Below are positions 22,971 through 34,111 of a stretch of DNA of 64,000 nucleotides, piece after piece. The notes under the pieces are model-generated. The model ran no database searches. It was not told the origin of the DNA and worked only from the letters and a program-made list of their open reading frames with translations. The translations under genes were made by a program, and so were the position numbers. Every line of letters starts with the position of its first letter. The stretch's first letter is position 1. The stretch comes from Glebionis coronaria (Eukaryota > Streptophyta > Magnoliopsida > Asterales > Asteraceae), in the NCBI GenBank assembly GCA_025667525.1, contig CM046876.1, positions 565,871,469 to 565,935,468 on the forward strand, given 5' to 3'.

Positions 22971-23067
<97 letters not shown>
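22971..23067. repeat. (AT)n microsatellite, about 48 units
   Basis: An uninterrupted alternating AT tract. The long Tyr-Ile frames that cover it are translation of the repeat, not genes. Confidence 0.98.
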
Positions 23068-23069
<2 letters not shown>

Positions 23070-23187
23070 CTTTGCACAAGAAATGTTTTGGATCAACCCA
23101 TCTCGTGTCTCCTAATATCAAAACACGCCCGAACAGCCCATATTCCCACCTCTAGTACACACGGATACTGAGACTTGAGAGCATTAC

Positions 23188-23290
23188 CTTAAACAAAAGA
23201 TCACCCAAAAGCTCGACATAACTTTTATGGATACGCCAGTTATCGTTGGATATACCGTCTTGTACAGCTGGAACAAGCAGTGGCAAAGAC
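23188..23290 (-). pseudogene. GCN1 (ILITYHIA) exon captured in the Helitron
   Basis: The minus strand reads SLPLLVPAVQDGISNDNW and then VELLGDLLFK, between a TGTCAG acceptor and an AAG|GTAATG donor. This matches a HEAT-repeat segment of the translational activator GCN1, called ILITYHIA in plants, which binds ribosomes and helps GCN2 sense amino-acid stress. It is one 103 bp exon with clean splice sites and no recognised neighbouring GCN1 exons. It is therefore a captured fragment on the Helitron's own strand. It could still be spliced into a read-through transcript. Confidence 0.8.
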
Positions 23291-25640
23291 CTGACATAAA
23301 ATGAAAAGACATTAATAGGATGTGTTCTCTTTTCTAATTAAAATGGTAGTTGTTATGAAACAAATAAATGTAAATTCATAAAAAAAACCGCTACAAAGCT
23401 AAATGCCAGTCCATTCATGTAACAAAGCAAAAAAGCTTAGGAAATAGCATAATGTTCCACCACTATGTGCCCACAAAAAAAAAACTAAACAGAGCATGAC
23501 CGAATGTGAGTCCTTCTATCCAAATTAGTATCTTCTTCGCCCCATAAAAAACATCTATTCAAAATAAGTGATGATAAGGTTAATAATCTGGTTCAAAGTA
23601 GCATCGTAAGATAATATGTGAAAGTTGATTTTAACTTTTAACTCCTTGTAAAACTCCTAATTTACCCTTATGTTTGAAAAAAGGGACAAATATGTAACTT
23701 TAAACTTAAAACCAACAAAACCAATGTTCTTGCAACAACAGAATATCTAAAAACAAAAAAAAAGTTTTGATCTTTATGACAAAAAATATAACATGACGGG
23801 CAAATATATACATACGGTTTCAGAGATTAGGTTAGACTGGATTAGAAATTCGCCAGCCCAACCCATTCATACGCACAACTGATGGGCCTTTTCCTGGTTA
23901 TCCTACTATAAGGTGGAGGAATGACATAATATATGGCTGCTCTACATGGAAAGTTTCAGATACTTCAACACTGCATTACTTTATAAAACCTGTAACATAT
24001 ATAGATATGTACCTACACAGTCGCGACAAATGTTTTCCACATTTTGGTCCACCAATCCTCATCATGGAAGTGTTCGTCACCATCACCTGAGATCATGAAC
24101 ATGTAAAAGCAGAACCAAAACCCAAAGTGGATGAAAGATATGAAAATCAATCTAAATGATGCAGATCTTAATGCATGTAAATTGGTACATGTTTGCTCAT
24201 GGCATCATGAGCTCATGTACACTCTACTTTGTTTCACCCCGTTCCACTACATATTCTTTACCACAATTTTCTGGCTATAATCACATTCAAATAACACCCA
24301 GTGAACACTGAAAATCAAAGATCGAAGAATATTCAACATTGCATTATTTGTGCTTTGTTAAAGAAGATTTAACAACAAGGATGTTGTAAATTTAACATTT
24401 TCAACAATTTTATTGGTCTTGTAGAAAACTGGACAATATTGTTGGGGGCTTAATCCAACATGTTTTAACACGACCCACTCGTTTAGCCACCTCCAGTTAT
24501 GAGATAAAACAGAAAGCATGTGAAGCATCTTTCCACTACATCCTAATGAATCTACAGTACCACCAAATTCCTTATCAATCACACCAACATCCACTCGTTT
24601 AATTCCCGTCACAAGCTATCAGATCACTGATTTCGACCTAAAACAAGGATGAGGTGATATTTAACTGTTTATAAGAGTAAGGTAAGACCAAAAAAAAATT
24701 AAGATTATGGATGCTTACAGATCCAAGTAAAGATGATGTTATGACAACATTGGTGACTGCTTTATTTCACATGTTAGAACAAACAGGTGTTCCAAAACCT
24801 ATTGCCGAAAGTTATGTCATGTGAAATAAGCATAAATCATTACTTAGATACTTTGAATAGCAAGTCAAATTTGGTCACAAGTCCACAACTCAATTACCTC
24901 TAAGATATAAACCAATACTAATTCCTATCTGAATACAAAAATCATCAATTACCTCAAAATATAAACCAATACTAATTCCTATCTGAATATAAAAATCATC
25001 AATCAGAGAACACATAATTAAGAGAATTCAAATAACATTGTAAAACAAACCTGATTGAAATTTGAAAATTTGTCTTTGTAACAAAAAAAGACGATTTCTC
25101 ACATGAATCTGAATTTAAAATCAATTAAAAAAATATATTAAGAAGCATAGTAACTTAGCTTACAGATTGTGGATCCGATGGAGATGCAATATTTGTTTCT
25201 CAGGAAGCACATACTCTCACTTATGTTGTATAAATAGGGAGGACTGAAGCATTAGAAAACACACCATCCACGGAGGCAACAAAAATGTCGGCGGGCCACA
25301 AAGTATGTGGTGGTTTAGATCAGCGGCGGTGGTGTTTGTTACCTTGTTAGAGTGATTCAGCGGCGGTGGATTTGTTTGAATCTGAAAACAATATAACCAA
25401 ACATACACATCCCCAATAAATCACATCAACCGCAAAGAAACAGCCACCTAACCTCATCGAGGTCACCTGCCGACCATCAACGCCGAACACCATGAATGGT
25501 GGCAACGATGAAGTCGACGACAACGAAGTGGTTTGTGGTGGCTGTGACTTATAGAGAGAGAGAAAAATGGAGATTGTGTGTTTTATTTAAGGGTTTAGAG
25601 AATGATCGTGTGTATTTGAATGAAGAAGAGTATTGGAGAA
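23291..25640. other. Helitron interior, right part
   Basis: A minus-strand frame of 84 codons at 24358-24612 and an exon-like piece rich in Asp/Glu/His/Trp at about 24030-24085 (-) are unassigned. A 55 bp tandem duplication occupies 24893-25002. Sequence at 25440-25640 resumes at 35773 after the gypsy insertion. Confidence 0.35.
24893..25002. repeat. 55 bp tandem duplication
   Basis: Two copies starting ATTACCTC at 24893 and 24948. They share TATAAACCAATACTAATTCC and differ at only a few bases. Confidence 0.85.
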
Positions 25641-27301
25641 TGATACTTGCCTTTTGTATGGGTTCAGATTATGTCTCTCGGAATCCTCTCGAATTGATTT
25701 TGGTTCTAAGTGGAATGATTGTTCTTGGTTACTAAAAAGGGGTTTAGTTTTCTAATCTACTAAAAAGTTTAAATGTATTAAAATGAAAACTTAAATCAAA
25801 AACAATTAATTTAATGACAATTAATAAAAACTTGAATTAAAATAAAAAGTAAATATTAAGAACAGTAAGAACAGTAGTAAGAATAGTAACAATTAAAGAT
25901 GCTCAAAAAAAGATTGATTCGGAAGTATGACCTTGATTCGAAACTTTTCACTCGGAACTTGGTTCGGAACCCTTGATCCGGAACTTCGTTCGGAACCTTC
26001 ACTGGGAAGTTGACTCGGAAGTTTGATTCGGAACTTTACTCGGAACTTAATGCGAAACTTTGATTCGGAAGTTTATTCGGAACAATAAACTCATTCGGAA
26101 CTTTTTAACTCATTCGGAACTTTTGAAAATAACATTCATTCGGAACTTTTGCTCATCCGGAACTTTTGGTTCATTCGGAAGTTTTGCTCATCCGGAACTT
26201 TTGGTTCATTCGGAAGTTTTGCTCATCCGGAACTTTTGGTTCATTCGGAACTTTTAAAAGATAAAACTGATTCGGAACTTAAAGACTGATTCGGAACTTT
26301 TTGTTCACTCGGAACTATTGGTTCATCCGGAACTTTGTGTTCATTCGGAAGATGCAGTTCATTCGGAACTTTCAACTCATCCGGAACATTTGGTTCATTC
26401 GGAACCTGGGGAACTCAAAAACAGTTACCTTACCCGAAGAACAGGGAAAACGATTTTAATGCCAAAAACCACCAAGTTTTTCACCGAATCTTAAATAAAG
26501 CTAAACACAAAGCATCTACTAACCATAAACTACAAATCCCATCAACAAAAACATAAAACCCAACAACTTTTGAAGATCAAATCAATCAAATAAGAACTTA
26601 AGAACTTGAAATAAAAGATGATGATGAACAAGATGAAATAGAAAGATTAAACAAGAACTTGTATTGATGATTAATGTTTTAACAATCACAAAACAAGAAT
26701 TAAAATTACAAGATTGAAAAACAAAGATCAAAATCACCAAACACCCTAGTGGTGTTGGTGATATCTACGAAACAGAAAGGAGAAAAAAGTGGGGAGAAGA
26801 AAAAAACAAAAACTAAAAAACTTCATGCAAAGTGTGTGAGGGGAACCCTTTATATAGGTGTTCCCTTTGGTTGGTGAGTGGGCTTTCTCCCGTTCTTCTT
26901 GTCTTCTCGTCTTTTCAGAAAAGTTGACGTTTTCGATTCTGATTCGGGATTTGTTGTCGATTAAATTCAACTCGTCTTTTAATTTCTTCGTTTAATAGAC
27001 TTGAGTTTCTTCGACTTTTGTAAATCTTCCATCTTTGGTCCTTTTCTTCGATAAATCTTCGAATAGGCCCAGTGACTTCAAATCTTTTGCATCTCTTGGA
27101 CAATAGACTTCATCTTGAGTCTTTTTCTTCGATAAATCCCGTGCAATCCCATGTTTTCTCCATTATCCATCCGGTTGGCTCTGAAAACACAATAAAAACA
27201 AAAACAACGCATAATTCCAAACAAATGATATTAAATACGCGTTTTGGTCTCGTTTCAGCCAGAATTAAGTGGTAAAAGGATGGGTGTTTACACACCTATC
27301 A
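25641..27301 (-). repeat. 3' LTR of the pol-only gypsy element
   Basis: 1661 bp. The upper part (25918-26405) holds the TTCGGAA array. On the minus strand a TATA box (CTATATAAAGG) is near 26849-26859, so the array lies in U3/R upstream or around the start, depending on where transcription begins. Short frames such as 26060-26257 are translations of the array. Confidence 0.92.
25918..26405. repeat. Interspersed TTCGGAA array in the 3' LTR
   Basis: Roughly thirty variants of ATTCGGAACTTTTG, CATCCGGAACTTTTGG and ACTCGGAACTT at uneven spacing of about 10-20 bp. A higher-order unit of about 36 bp (TTTTGCTCATCCGGAAC...TTCATTCGGAAG) is repeated three times near 26149-26240. Confidence 0.9.
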
Positions 27302-27466
27302 AATCCCCTACACTTAACCATTGCCATGCCCTCATGCAATGCTTAGTGATAAAGCAATTTTACACTTTTCTCATAATTAATCAACCTTGGCCTTATTAAA
27401 ATACTACTGAACAAAAATTAAAATACTAAAAGAAATTAAAACTTTAAAGTAAACAAAAGGATGGAC

Positions 27467-28982
27467 TGATACGATGATTTTGCTAGGTTCAATTTTACTC
27501 TCGGAATCCTCTCGAATTGATCTCTGGTTAATTGTGCGACTCAGCTGTTCTTGGTGAATCAAATAAAAGAGGTGTCGTTGTCTAAAACTAATGAAAAGTA
27601 AAAACTTGAAGCAAACTAAAAATAAAGTAAAGACGATAAGAAGAAACAATGAAAGATTAAAACTTAACGGGAAATAAATGACGAGAAATTTAAAAGCAAT
27701 TAAAGTAAAAGTCGCAAATTAACACTTAAATGAAAGGAGAGCGAGTAAAAGTGCAAGTAAAAGAAACGGGGAAAAAAAATAAAGTTGAAAACCAAAAACT
27801 GAAAAACCTATTCGGAATAATAAGATATTCCGAATAGAGAATCCTATTCGGAATAATCAAATATTCCGAATAGAGAAACCTATTCGGAATAATCTGATAT
27901 TCCGAATAGAGAATCCTATTCGGAATAATCCGATATTACGAATAGAGAATCCTATTTGGAATAATCAAATATTCCGAATAGAGAAACCTATTCGGAATAA
28001 TCTGATATTCCGAATAGAGAATCCTATTCGGAATAATCTGATATTCCGAATAGAGAACTAAGAAAGCAGTTCATACGGAAAATTCTGGGCAAGAACAGTA
28101 ACAAGGCCGAAGAACAGGGAAAAAAGAATGGAGCACGAATTTGAGCAAATCTAAACAAATCAAACCAAAAGATTAAATCAAAACAACCAATAAATATCAA
28201 CTAACAATAATCAATCAAAACAAATCATTAAAACTAACAAACAAAGCCAAATCAATCAAAACCCACTTGATTAAAATCATAAAAACTCAAGAACATGAAC
28301 TCAAAGATTAAGAACAAATCAAGCAAGAAAGGAAGGAGGAGATTAACAATAAAGTAAAGATTAACATCAATTAAATGGAAACTCACTTGGAATTAAAAGA
28401 AAATTAAAAGTGTGTTACATTGAGATTAAGATGCATAAAAGTAAAGAACAAGAAATTGAAGATGGTGGAAGGGAGGCTTGTCAAGCCTCCAACGCCCCTC
28501 ACAAAATGAAAATCTAAACTATTTATAGGAGGGGAAAGCTTAAGGTGGAAGCTTTGCCTTCTTTCTCTTATTTGCAAGCTTAGGTCCTTGATCTTTTTAA
28601 TCTTTTGTTAATCTTCTTAATACTTGGACTTTGTCTTGGGATTTCTTCAAACTCGTCTTGTAATCTTTAATAAATTAGACTTGAGTTCTTCGGCTTTTTA
28701 GTAAACTTCCGTCTTTTGACTTTTTCTTCGATAAATCTTCAGAATTGGTCTTGGACTTCCGTTCTTTTTCCACTCTTGATCTTTCGACTTCATCTTTCGT
28801 CTTTTTCTTCGATACAAGCCCGTGAATGCTGTGTTTTCTCCACTTTTTCACCTTTTCGTCCTAAATCACAACAAAAACACAAACCACGCATAATTCCGAC
28901 ATAAATGACATAAAATACACGTTTTGGCTCGGTTATTATTGTAATTAAGTGATAAAAAGGATGGGTGTTTTCACACCTATCA
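27467..28982 (-). mobile_element. Solo LTR nested in the gypsy element
   Basis: Starts TGATACGATG and ends ACACCTATCA, like the LTRs of the host element, and is flanked by a perfect TGGAC duplication (27462-27466 and 28983-28987). No second copy or internal region accompanies it, so it is a recombination product of a full element of a related family. On the minus strand a TATA box TATAAATAG is near 28519-28527. An array of seven 36 bp palindromic units lies at 27807-28057. Sequence near its start (CTCTCGGAATCCTCTCGAATTGAT) and its last 300 bp is clearly related to the enclosing element's LTR. Confidence 0.9.
27807..28057. repeat. Seven tandem 36 bp palindromic units in the solo LTR
   Basis: Each unit reads CCTATTCGGAATAATC...ATATTCCGAATAGAGAA. 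The arms CTATTCGGAATA and TATTCCGAATAG are inverted copies about 5-6 bp apart, so every unit can form its own hairpin. The units differ mainly in the central bases (AAG, CAAA, CTG, CCG). Confidence 0.95.
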
Positions 28983-30734
28983 TGGACATAACTTGCAAAG
29001 AAACCAATGACTTACAATAGGGCTTTGGTGCAGCGAAGATTTATCACCCTCAAGTTTTACGTTCCCCAAACTAAGCTTAAAAACGAGATCATTGTTATTA
29101 TAAGTTAGCAATTCAAACACTTACACACATGGTTTAATTAAATGCTTAAACTCCCTTATTCCTAGGTGTATCTCTTATATTTTATTTTTGTCTTAGAATG
29201 ATCATGAAGATGCATTTTTGGACTTATTTCGATAGTTTATTTAGGCTGAAAGCAAAGTAGGACGATTTGATCAATAGTTAGCTAAAGGACAAAATCTCTT
29301 AAAACTGCTTCTCGGATATCAAAAAGTTCATATCTTGGCATAACTCGGTTCACGATTTGAGACCTTTCTCGGGCCGATATTTGGCATGTACTTCATACTT
29401 CATATCTTGAGAGACGTGCTTGAGATAATGGTTTTCTCATAGTTCATAGAGCTTCTTCACTTGGAGACTTTTGAGGGGTACTCCAACTTTGTTGACCACG
29501 ACTTTATGATTATTTCTTCAATCTCTATTTGGGATTTTGAGATACAACGATCCGTCTCCTTTTCGGACTTGGATCTATTTATCCTCATACCTTGTTAGGG
29601 TCTTTTCGGATAGACTTCTCCATCATCTTTATGGGAGTTGATTGCTTTTCGTCGTGTGTCTTGATCCTTCATATTGACTTTGGGAATAATGCTTTTCACA
29701 TCACTTTGGATCTTTAGCAATAAAATGGAATCCTCATGCCTTGTTAGGGCCTTTTCGGACTCGCCAATCTTCGTGCCCCGCTTCATAAGTTATGCCTTGG
29801 CTATGAACTCTTATCATTACCGAGCAACTTTTAAACGATCTTGGGCTAGAAGCTAAGTAACTTTTCAAATCGTACGACCTTACTTATTGCAGATAAATTA
29901 TTAGCAAGTGATGGGAGAATAGGCAAATAATTACACCAAGTGAGCTTGTGCAAGAATACCGACTTATAATTGACTCTATCATTTCTCGTCCTCCACAATT
30001 TAAAATCTCAAATAATGAGACTCGTGGACACTTAGCCTAATAAACCAATTAAGGTCTACATGGTTAAGGATACTAGCTAGAATAAACTTGGATAAGTCTA
30101 TTCGGGTTGAGTCAAAATAAACGCAACGGGCCTAATATGTCAAAGACTTCTAAACTAGCTACACCACTTTATTAAAATTTGACTTTATTGCGGGATATAT
30201 ACATATGAAAGGAAAGATAAAAATTTAAAAATTACGACTAAAAGGCCAAAGTTAATAAAAAATTTAAAAATGGTTGAAAAATAGGATTTTCTGGTTAAAT
30301 GAAGGCATTTTCATGGAAAAGTCCACTTAAAACTTCGATAGAAGTCCCCCCTACACTTAAGATAAACATTGTCCTCAATGTTTAAGCATGTGGGAAAAGT
30401 CTCCCCTACACTTATGACATTGTGCACGTTGGTTAACTCAAGTTAAGGAAGAGACGACTAAAGTGATCAATTTCAAATGTGAGAATGAAGAAAATTGAAT
30501 CACGATAGTTGAGAGATAGAACCGGATTTCGGATAACACGGGAGCACGATTCTTCAAAGATTCCAAGAGTGCACTTATCCCTGTAATCACATCACCACAC
30601 AAAAACAAAGAACCTATAGAGGTCCCCCTACACTTAGGAGGTTAAAACATAAAAGGATAGATACTCGGGCTGCCTCCCGAGGAGCGGTTGTTTTTGATAA
30701 CCGAGTCACGAGCCTGACTCGACCCAAAATTAGT
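28983..30734. other. 3' non-coding region of the pol-only gypsy element
   Basis: Non-coding sequence between integrase and the 3' LTR. Part of it (about 29300-29880) is clearly homologous to 49730-50330 of the gag-only element, for example around AAAACTGCTTCTCG and CATATCTTGGCATAACTCG. The Athila lineage usually has a long region or env-like frame here; I saw no env-like frame. Confidence 0.6.
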
Positions 30735-33700
30735 TCATGGGGAACGTGGTGAGGGATGGAATCACCTCCTGAGAGGTGTCCTCACCAAAGTACAACTTCA
30801 CTCGTTGGCCATTCACCTTAAAATTAGGTCCATTAGGTTAAGCGAGCTCGAGAGTACCATATGGAAAAATTTGGGCAATGGTGAATGGGCCGGACCAACG
30901 AGATTTGAGCTTTCCTGAAAATATTTTCAACCGAGAGTTAAAAAGTAAGACTTTGTCTCCAATATGGAACTCTCGGTTTTTGATCTTGGAGTCGTGAATG
31001 AGCTTAGTTCTTTCTTTATAGATCAAAGAATTTGCATAAGCCTCATTACGGAGTTCATTGAGCTCATTGAGTTGGATCTTGCGTAGGTCACCGGCTTTGT
31101 TGATATCAAAATTAGCCCACTTCAAGGCCCAGTAAGCCTTGTGCTCCAACTCAATGGGGAGGTGGCATGCTTTCCCGTACACGAGACGATATGGTGTACA
31201 ACCAATCGTAGTCTTGTATGCGGTACGGAAAGCCCACAAAGCATCATCAAGTTTATCATCCCATAAGGCACGATGCTCTCCCACGGTTCTTTCCAGAATT
31301 CGCTTTAGTCCTCGGTTGGATATTTCAGCCTGGCCATTAGTTTGTGGGTGGTAGGCTGTGGAAAGACGATGATTCACACCGTACTTAGCCATGACCCTAG
31401 CAAATTGGTCATTGCAAAAATGAGTCACACGATCACTATTAATGGCGCGAGGCACACCGAATCTAGCGAATAGAGCTTTCAAAAAGTTACGAACCACCCT
31501 TGCGTCATTAGTGGGTAAAGCTTTGGCTTCAACCCACTTTGAAACGTAGTCAACGGCTACACGGATGTATTTTTTTCCTTTAGAAGAAGGGAATGGCCCC
31601 ATAAAGTCGATACCCCAAACGTCAAAGATTTCACACTCTTGAATGAAAGTCTGAGGCATCTCGTCTTTATGTGTGATCGTGCCTTTTTTTGGCAAACATC
31701 ACATCGTTTAACCATATTGTGAGCGTCACGATATATGGAGGGCCAATAAAATACGGAGTCAAACACTTTTTTGGCGGTGTAGTTGGGACCAAAGTGACCA
31801 CCGGTGGGTCCTTTGTGGCAAGCGTCAAGGATTTTTAAAGCTGCCGGTCCATCAACACATCGGCGAATAATCAAATCGGCACATTGTTTGAATAGGTAAG
31901 GGTCGTCCCAAAAGTAAGTCTTAATGTCGGTGAAGAACTTTTTCTTTTGTTGAGACGTCAACCCTTCCTTGAGAATTCCACCCGCCAAGTAGTTTGCAAA
32001 GTCCGCAAACCACGGGGTTGCATCAGAATTCGAGTTAATAGACTTTAAGGTCTCCAAGGGAAAAGAATCATTGATTTCTTTGTTCGGATGATCCCCTTGG
32101 TAAGGATCCTCAAGTCTACTGAGATGATCCGCGGCTAGGTTTTCAGCTCCTTTTTTATCGCGAATTTCGATTTTAAATTCCTGGAGCAGCAAAACCCAGC
32201 GAAGAAGTCTTGGTTTGGAATCTTGCTTTGTGAACAAGTACTTCAACGCGAAATGATCGGTGTACACGATTGTGGTGGAAAGGACAAGATAGGGGCGAAA
32301 TTTTTCAAAGGCATAGACAACAGCTAAAAGCTCTTTTTCGGTTGTCGTATAATACAATTGTGCCCCCGTCATTGTCTTGCTAGCGTAATGGATTGGTTGG
32401 AAGTGTTTATTCACTCTTTGTCCCAGAACCGCTCCAATAGCAAAATCACTAGCATCGCACATCAGCTCGAAGGGAAGCTCCCAATTAGGGGTAACCAAGA
32501 CGGGTGCCTTAGTTAGCTTATCCTTAAGCGAGTTGAAGGCTTCAAGACACTCTTTGGAAAAGATAAAAGGAGTATCTTTTTCCAAGAGGTGGGTCATCGG
32601 GCGAGCGATTTGAGAAAAATCTTTGATAAATCGACGGTAGAAGCCCGCATGACCCAGAAAACTTCTCACACCCTTCACGGTTGAAGGTGGAGGCAACTTA
32701 GCAATAACATCGACTTTAGCACGGTCTACTTCAAGACCGGCTTTCGAGATCTTGTGTCCAAGCACGATGCCTTCTTTTACCATAAAATGACATTTTTCCC
32801 AATTCAGAACAAGACGAGTGTCTTCGCACCGCTTAAGCATACGTTCCAAATTGGCAAGGCAAGAAGAGAAGGAATCCCCGAAGACCGAGAAATCATCCAT
32901 GAAGACTTCCATGGTTTGTTCAACCATGTCATGGAAGATAGCTAACATGCACCTTTGGAAAGTCCCGGGGGCATTGCATAAGCCAAAATGCATTCTTTTG
33001 TAAGCAAATGTGCCATAGAGACAAGTGAATGTTGTCTTCTCTTGATCTTGGGGATCGATGGGTATTTGGAAATAACCCGAGAAACCATCAAGAAAGCAGT
33101 AATATTCATTACCCGCTAAACGTTCAAGAATTTGGTCCATAAAAGGTAGAGGGAAATGATCCTTTCTCGTGGCATCATTGAGTTTGCGGTAGTCTATACA
33201 AACTCTCCACCCAGTAACGAGGCGAGTGGAAATCAACTCGTTGTGTTCATTGGGAACAACGGTTATTCCGCCTTTCTTAGGCACACAATGGATTGGACTA
33301 ACCCATGGTGAATCCGAAATAGGGTAAATCATACCCGCATCAAGAAGTTTGATAACCTCTGTTTTGATGACTTCATGGATTTTTGGATTCACCCTTCGTT
33401 GGCTTTGAATTGTGGGCTTAAAGTCGTCCTCCATGAGAATTTTGTGTGTGCAGAAGTGAGGATCAATTCCGCGAATATCAGAAATTTTCCAAGCAATAGC
33501 CTTCTTGTGATCTTTAAGCACGGCGATGAGGCGAGATTTTTCTTCTTCCTTTAGGTCCTTAGCAATGATGACTGGCGACTTCTTCTCTTCTTCAAGGAAC
33601 ACGTACTCGAGATGAGGCGGCAACTCCTTATGTTCTAAATCCGGAGGATTTTCGACGGGAGGCGTATTCAAAGTCGGAGTATCGATAGCAATGACCGTGG

Positions 33701-33938
33701 GAGATGGAGGAGAAGGATTGTCTTCGTTGAGAAGGTTGTCAAAGAAATTCATGTCTTCATCCCCATCGGTGGGAGAATCATTAGTATCTAAATTCACATC
33801 TCCCATAGTGTCTTCAAGATTGTTCCAAAACAAATCACACCGGCCATGTCTAAGTGATCGAGAGGCTCGGGCTCTTGATAAGACGTGGATCGAGTGCGCA
33901 TACACCTGCAAAAGAACGAACAAAGAAAAACAAAGCAA
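30735..33938 (-). pseudogene. Gypsy (Athila-type) pol: reverse transcriptase, RNase H, integrase
   Basis: Translated from 33938 down, this polyprotein copies the element's RNA into DNA, degrades the RNA strand and integrates the product. In the first 793-codon frame (33938-31557), RT core motifs are [13 protein letters not shown] (about residue 210), the catalytic Asp in FLDGFSGY (about 283) and FMDD (345-348). RNase H motifs are DASD (about 494) and [10 protein letters not shown]. The integrase zinc-finger His/Cys residues follow. The integrase core continues in another frame (31695-30838) with the catalytic Asp-Asp-Glu set in [12 protein letters not shown] and GQAEISN. The shift falls at a seven-base A run (minus strand, plus 31684-31690). 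A TAA at about 30838 cuts the C-terminus, which otherwise stays open to about 30735. The first 50 residues may be a gag remnant; a plausible shorter start is the Met at about residue 45. No chromodomain was seen. Confidence 0.9.
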
Positions 33939-34094
33939 AAATATTTTTGGTTTTAATGTTTTTTACTTTTTAGGATTTTTGAAAATTCAATATTTTTTTG
34001 TGTTTTTAAAAGTTTTTATGAAAAAGTAACGTTCACGGGGAACGGATCCCAAAATCCAAGTTCTCACAAAAACTTTTGATCTTAACGAGAAGAG

Positions 34095-34109
34095 CCGGCA
34101 GCGGCGCCA
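34095..34109 (-). promoter_or_regulatory. Primer-binding site of the pol-only gypsy element
   Basis: TGGCGCCGCTGCCGG on the minus strand, two bases downstream of the 5' LTR. This TGGCGCCG type is usual for Athila/Tat elements and differs from the methionine-type site in the element at 6305-8014. Confidence 0.85.
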
Positions 34110-34111
34110 TT

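Noticed and set aside
22930..23155. Open frames of Tyr-Ile repeats
   Set aside because: They are translations of an (AT)n microsatellite.
24358..24612. An 84-codon minus-strand frame as a host gene
   Set aside because: No family resemblance, no splice or promoter context; it is left as unassigned Helitron interior.
25918..26405. TTCGGAA repeats as heat-shock elements
   Set aside because: Heat-shock elements need GAA and TTC blocks separated by two bases; here the spacing and phasing do not fit.
26060..26556. Plus-strand frames rich in Phe, Gly, Ser (also 34494-35027)
   Set aside because: They translate the TTCGGAA array of the LTRs, are on the strand opposite to the element's genes, and recur in both LTRs.
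27807..28057. A regular 36 bp repeat array that resembles a CRISPR
   Set aside because: The units are directly adjacent with no unique spacers, lie in a plant LTR, and there are no cas genes.
31139..31354. Plus-strand frames inside the pol region (also 32754-33003 and 33691-34029)
   Set aside because: They are antisense shadows of the RT-integrase frame, which carries all catalytic motifs on the minus strand.
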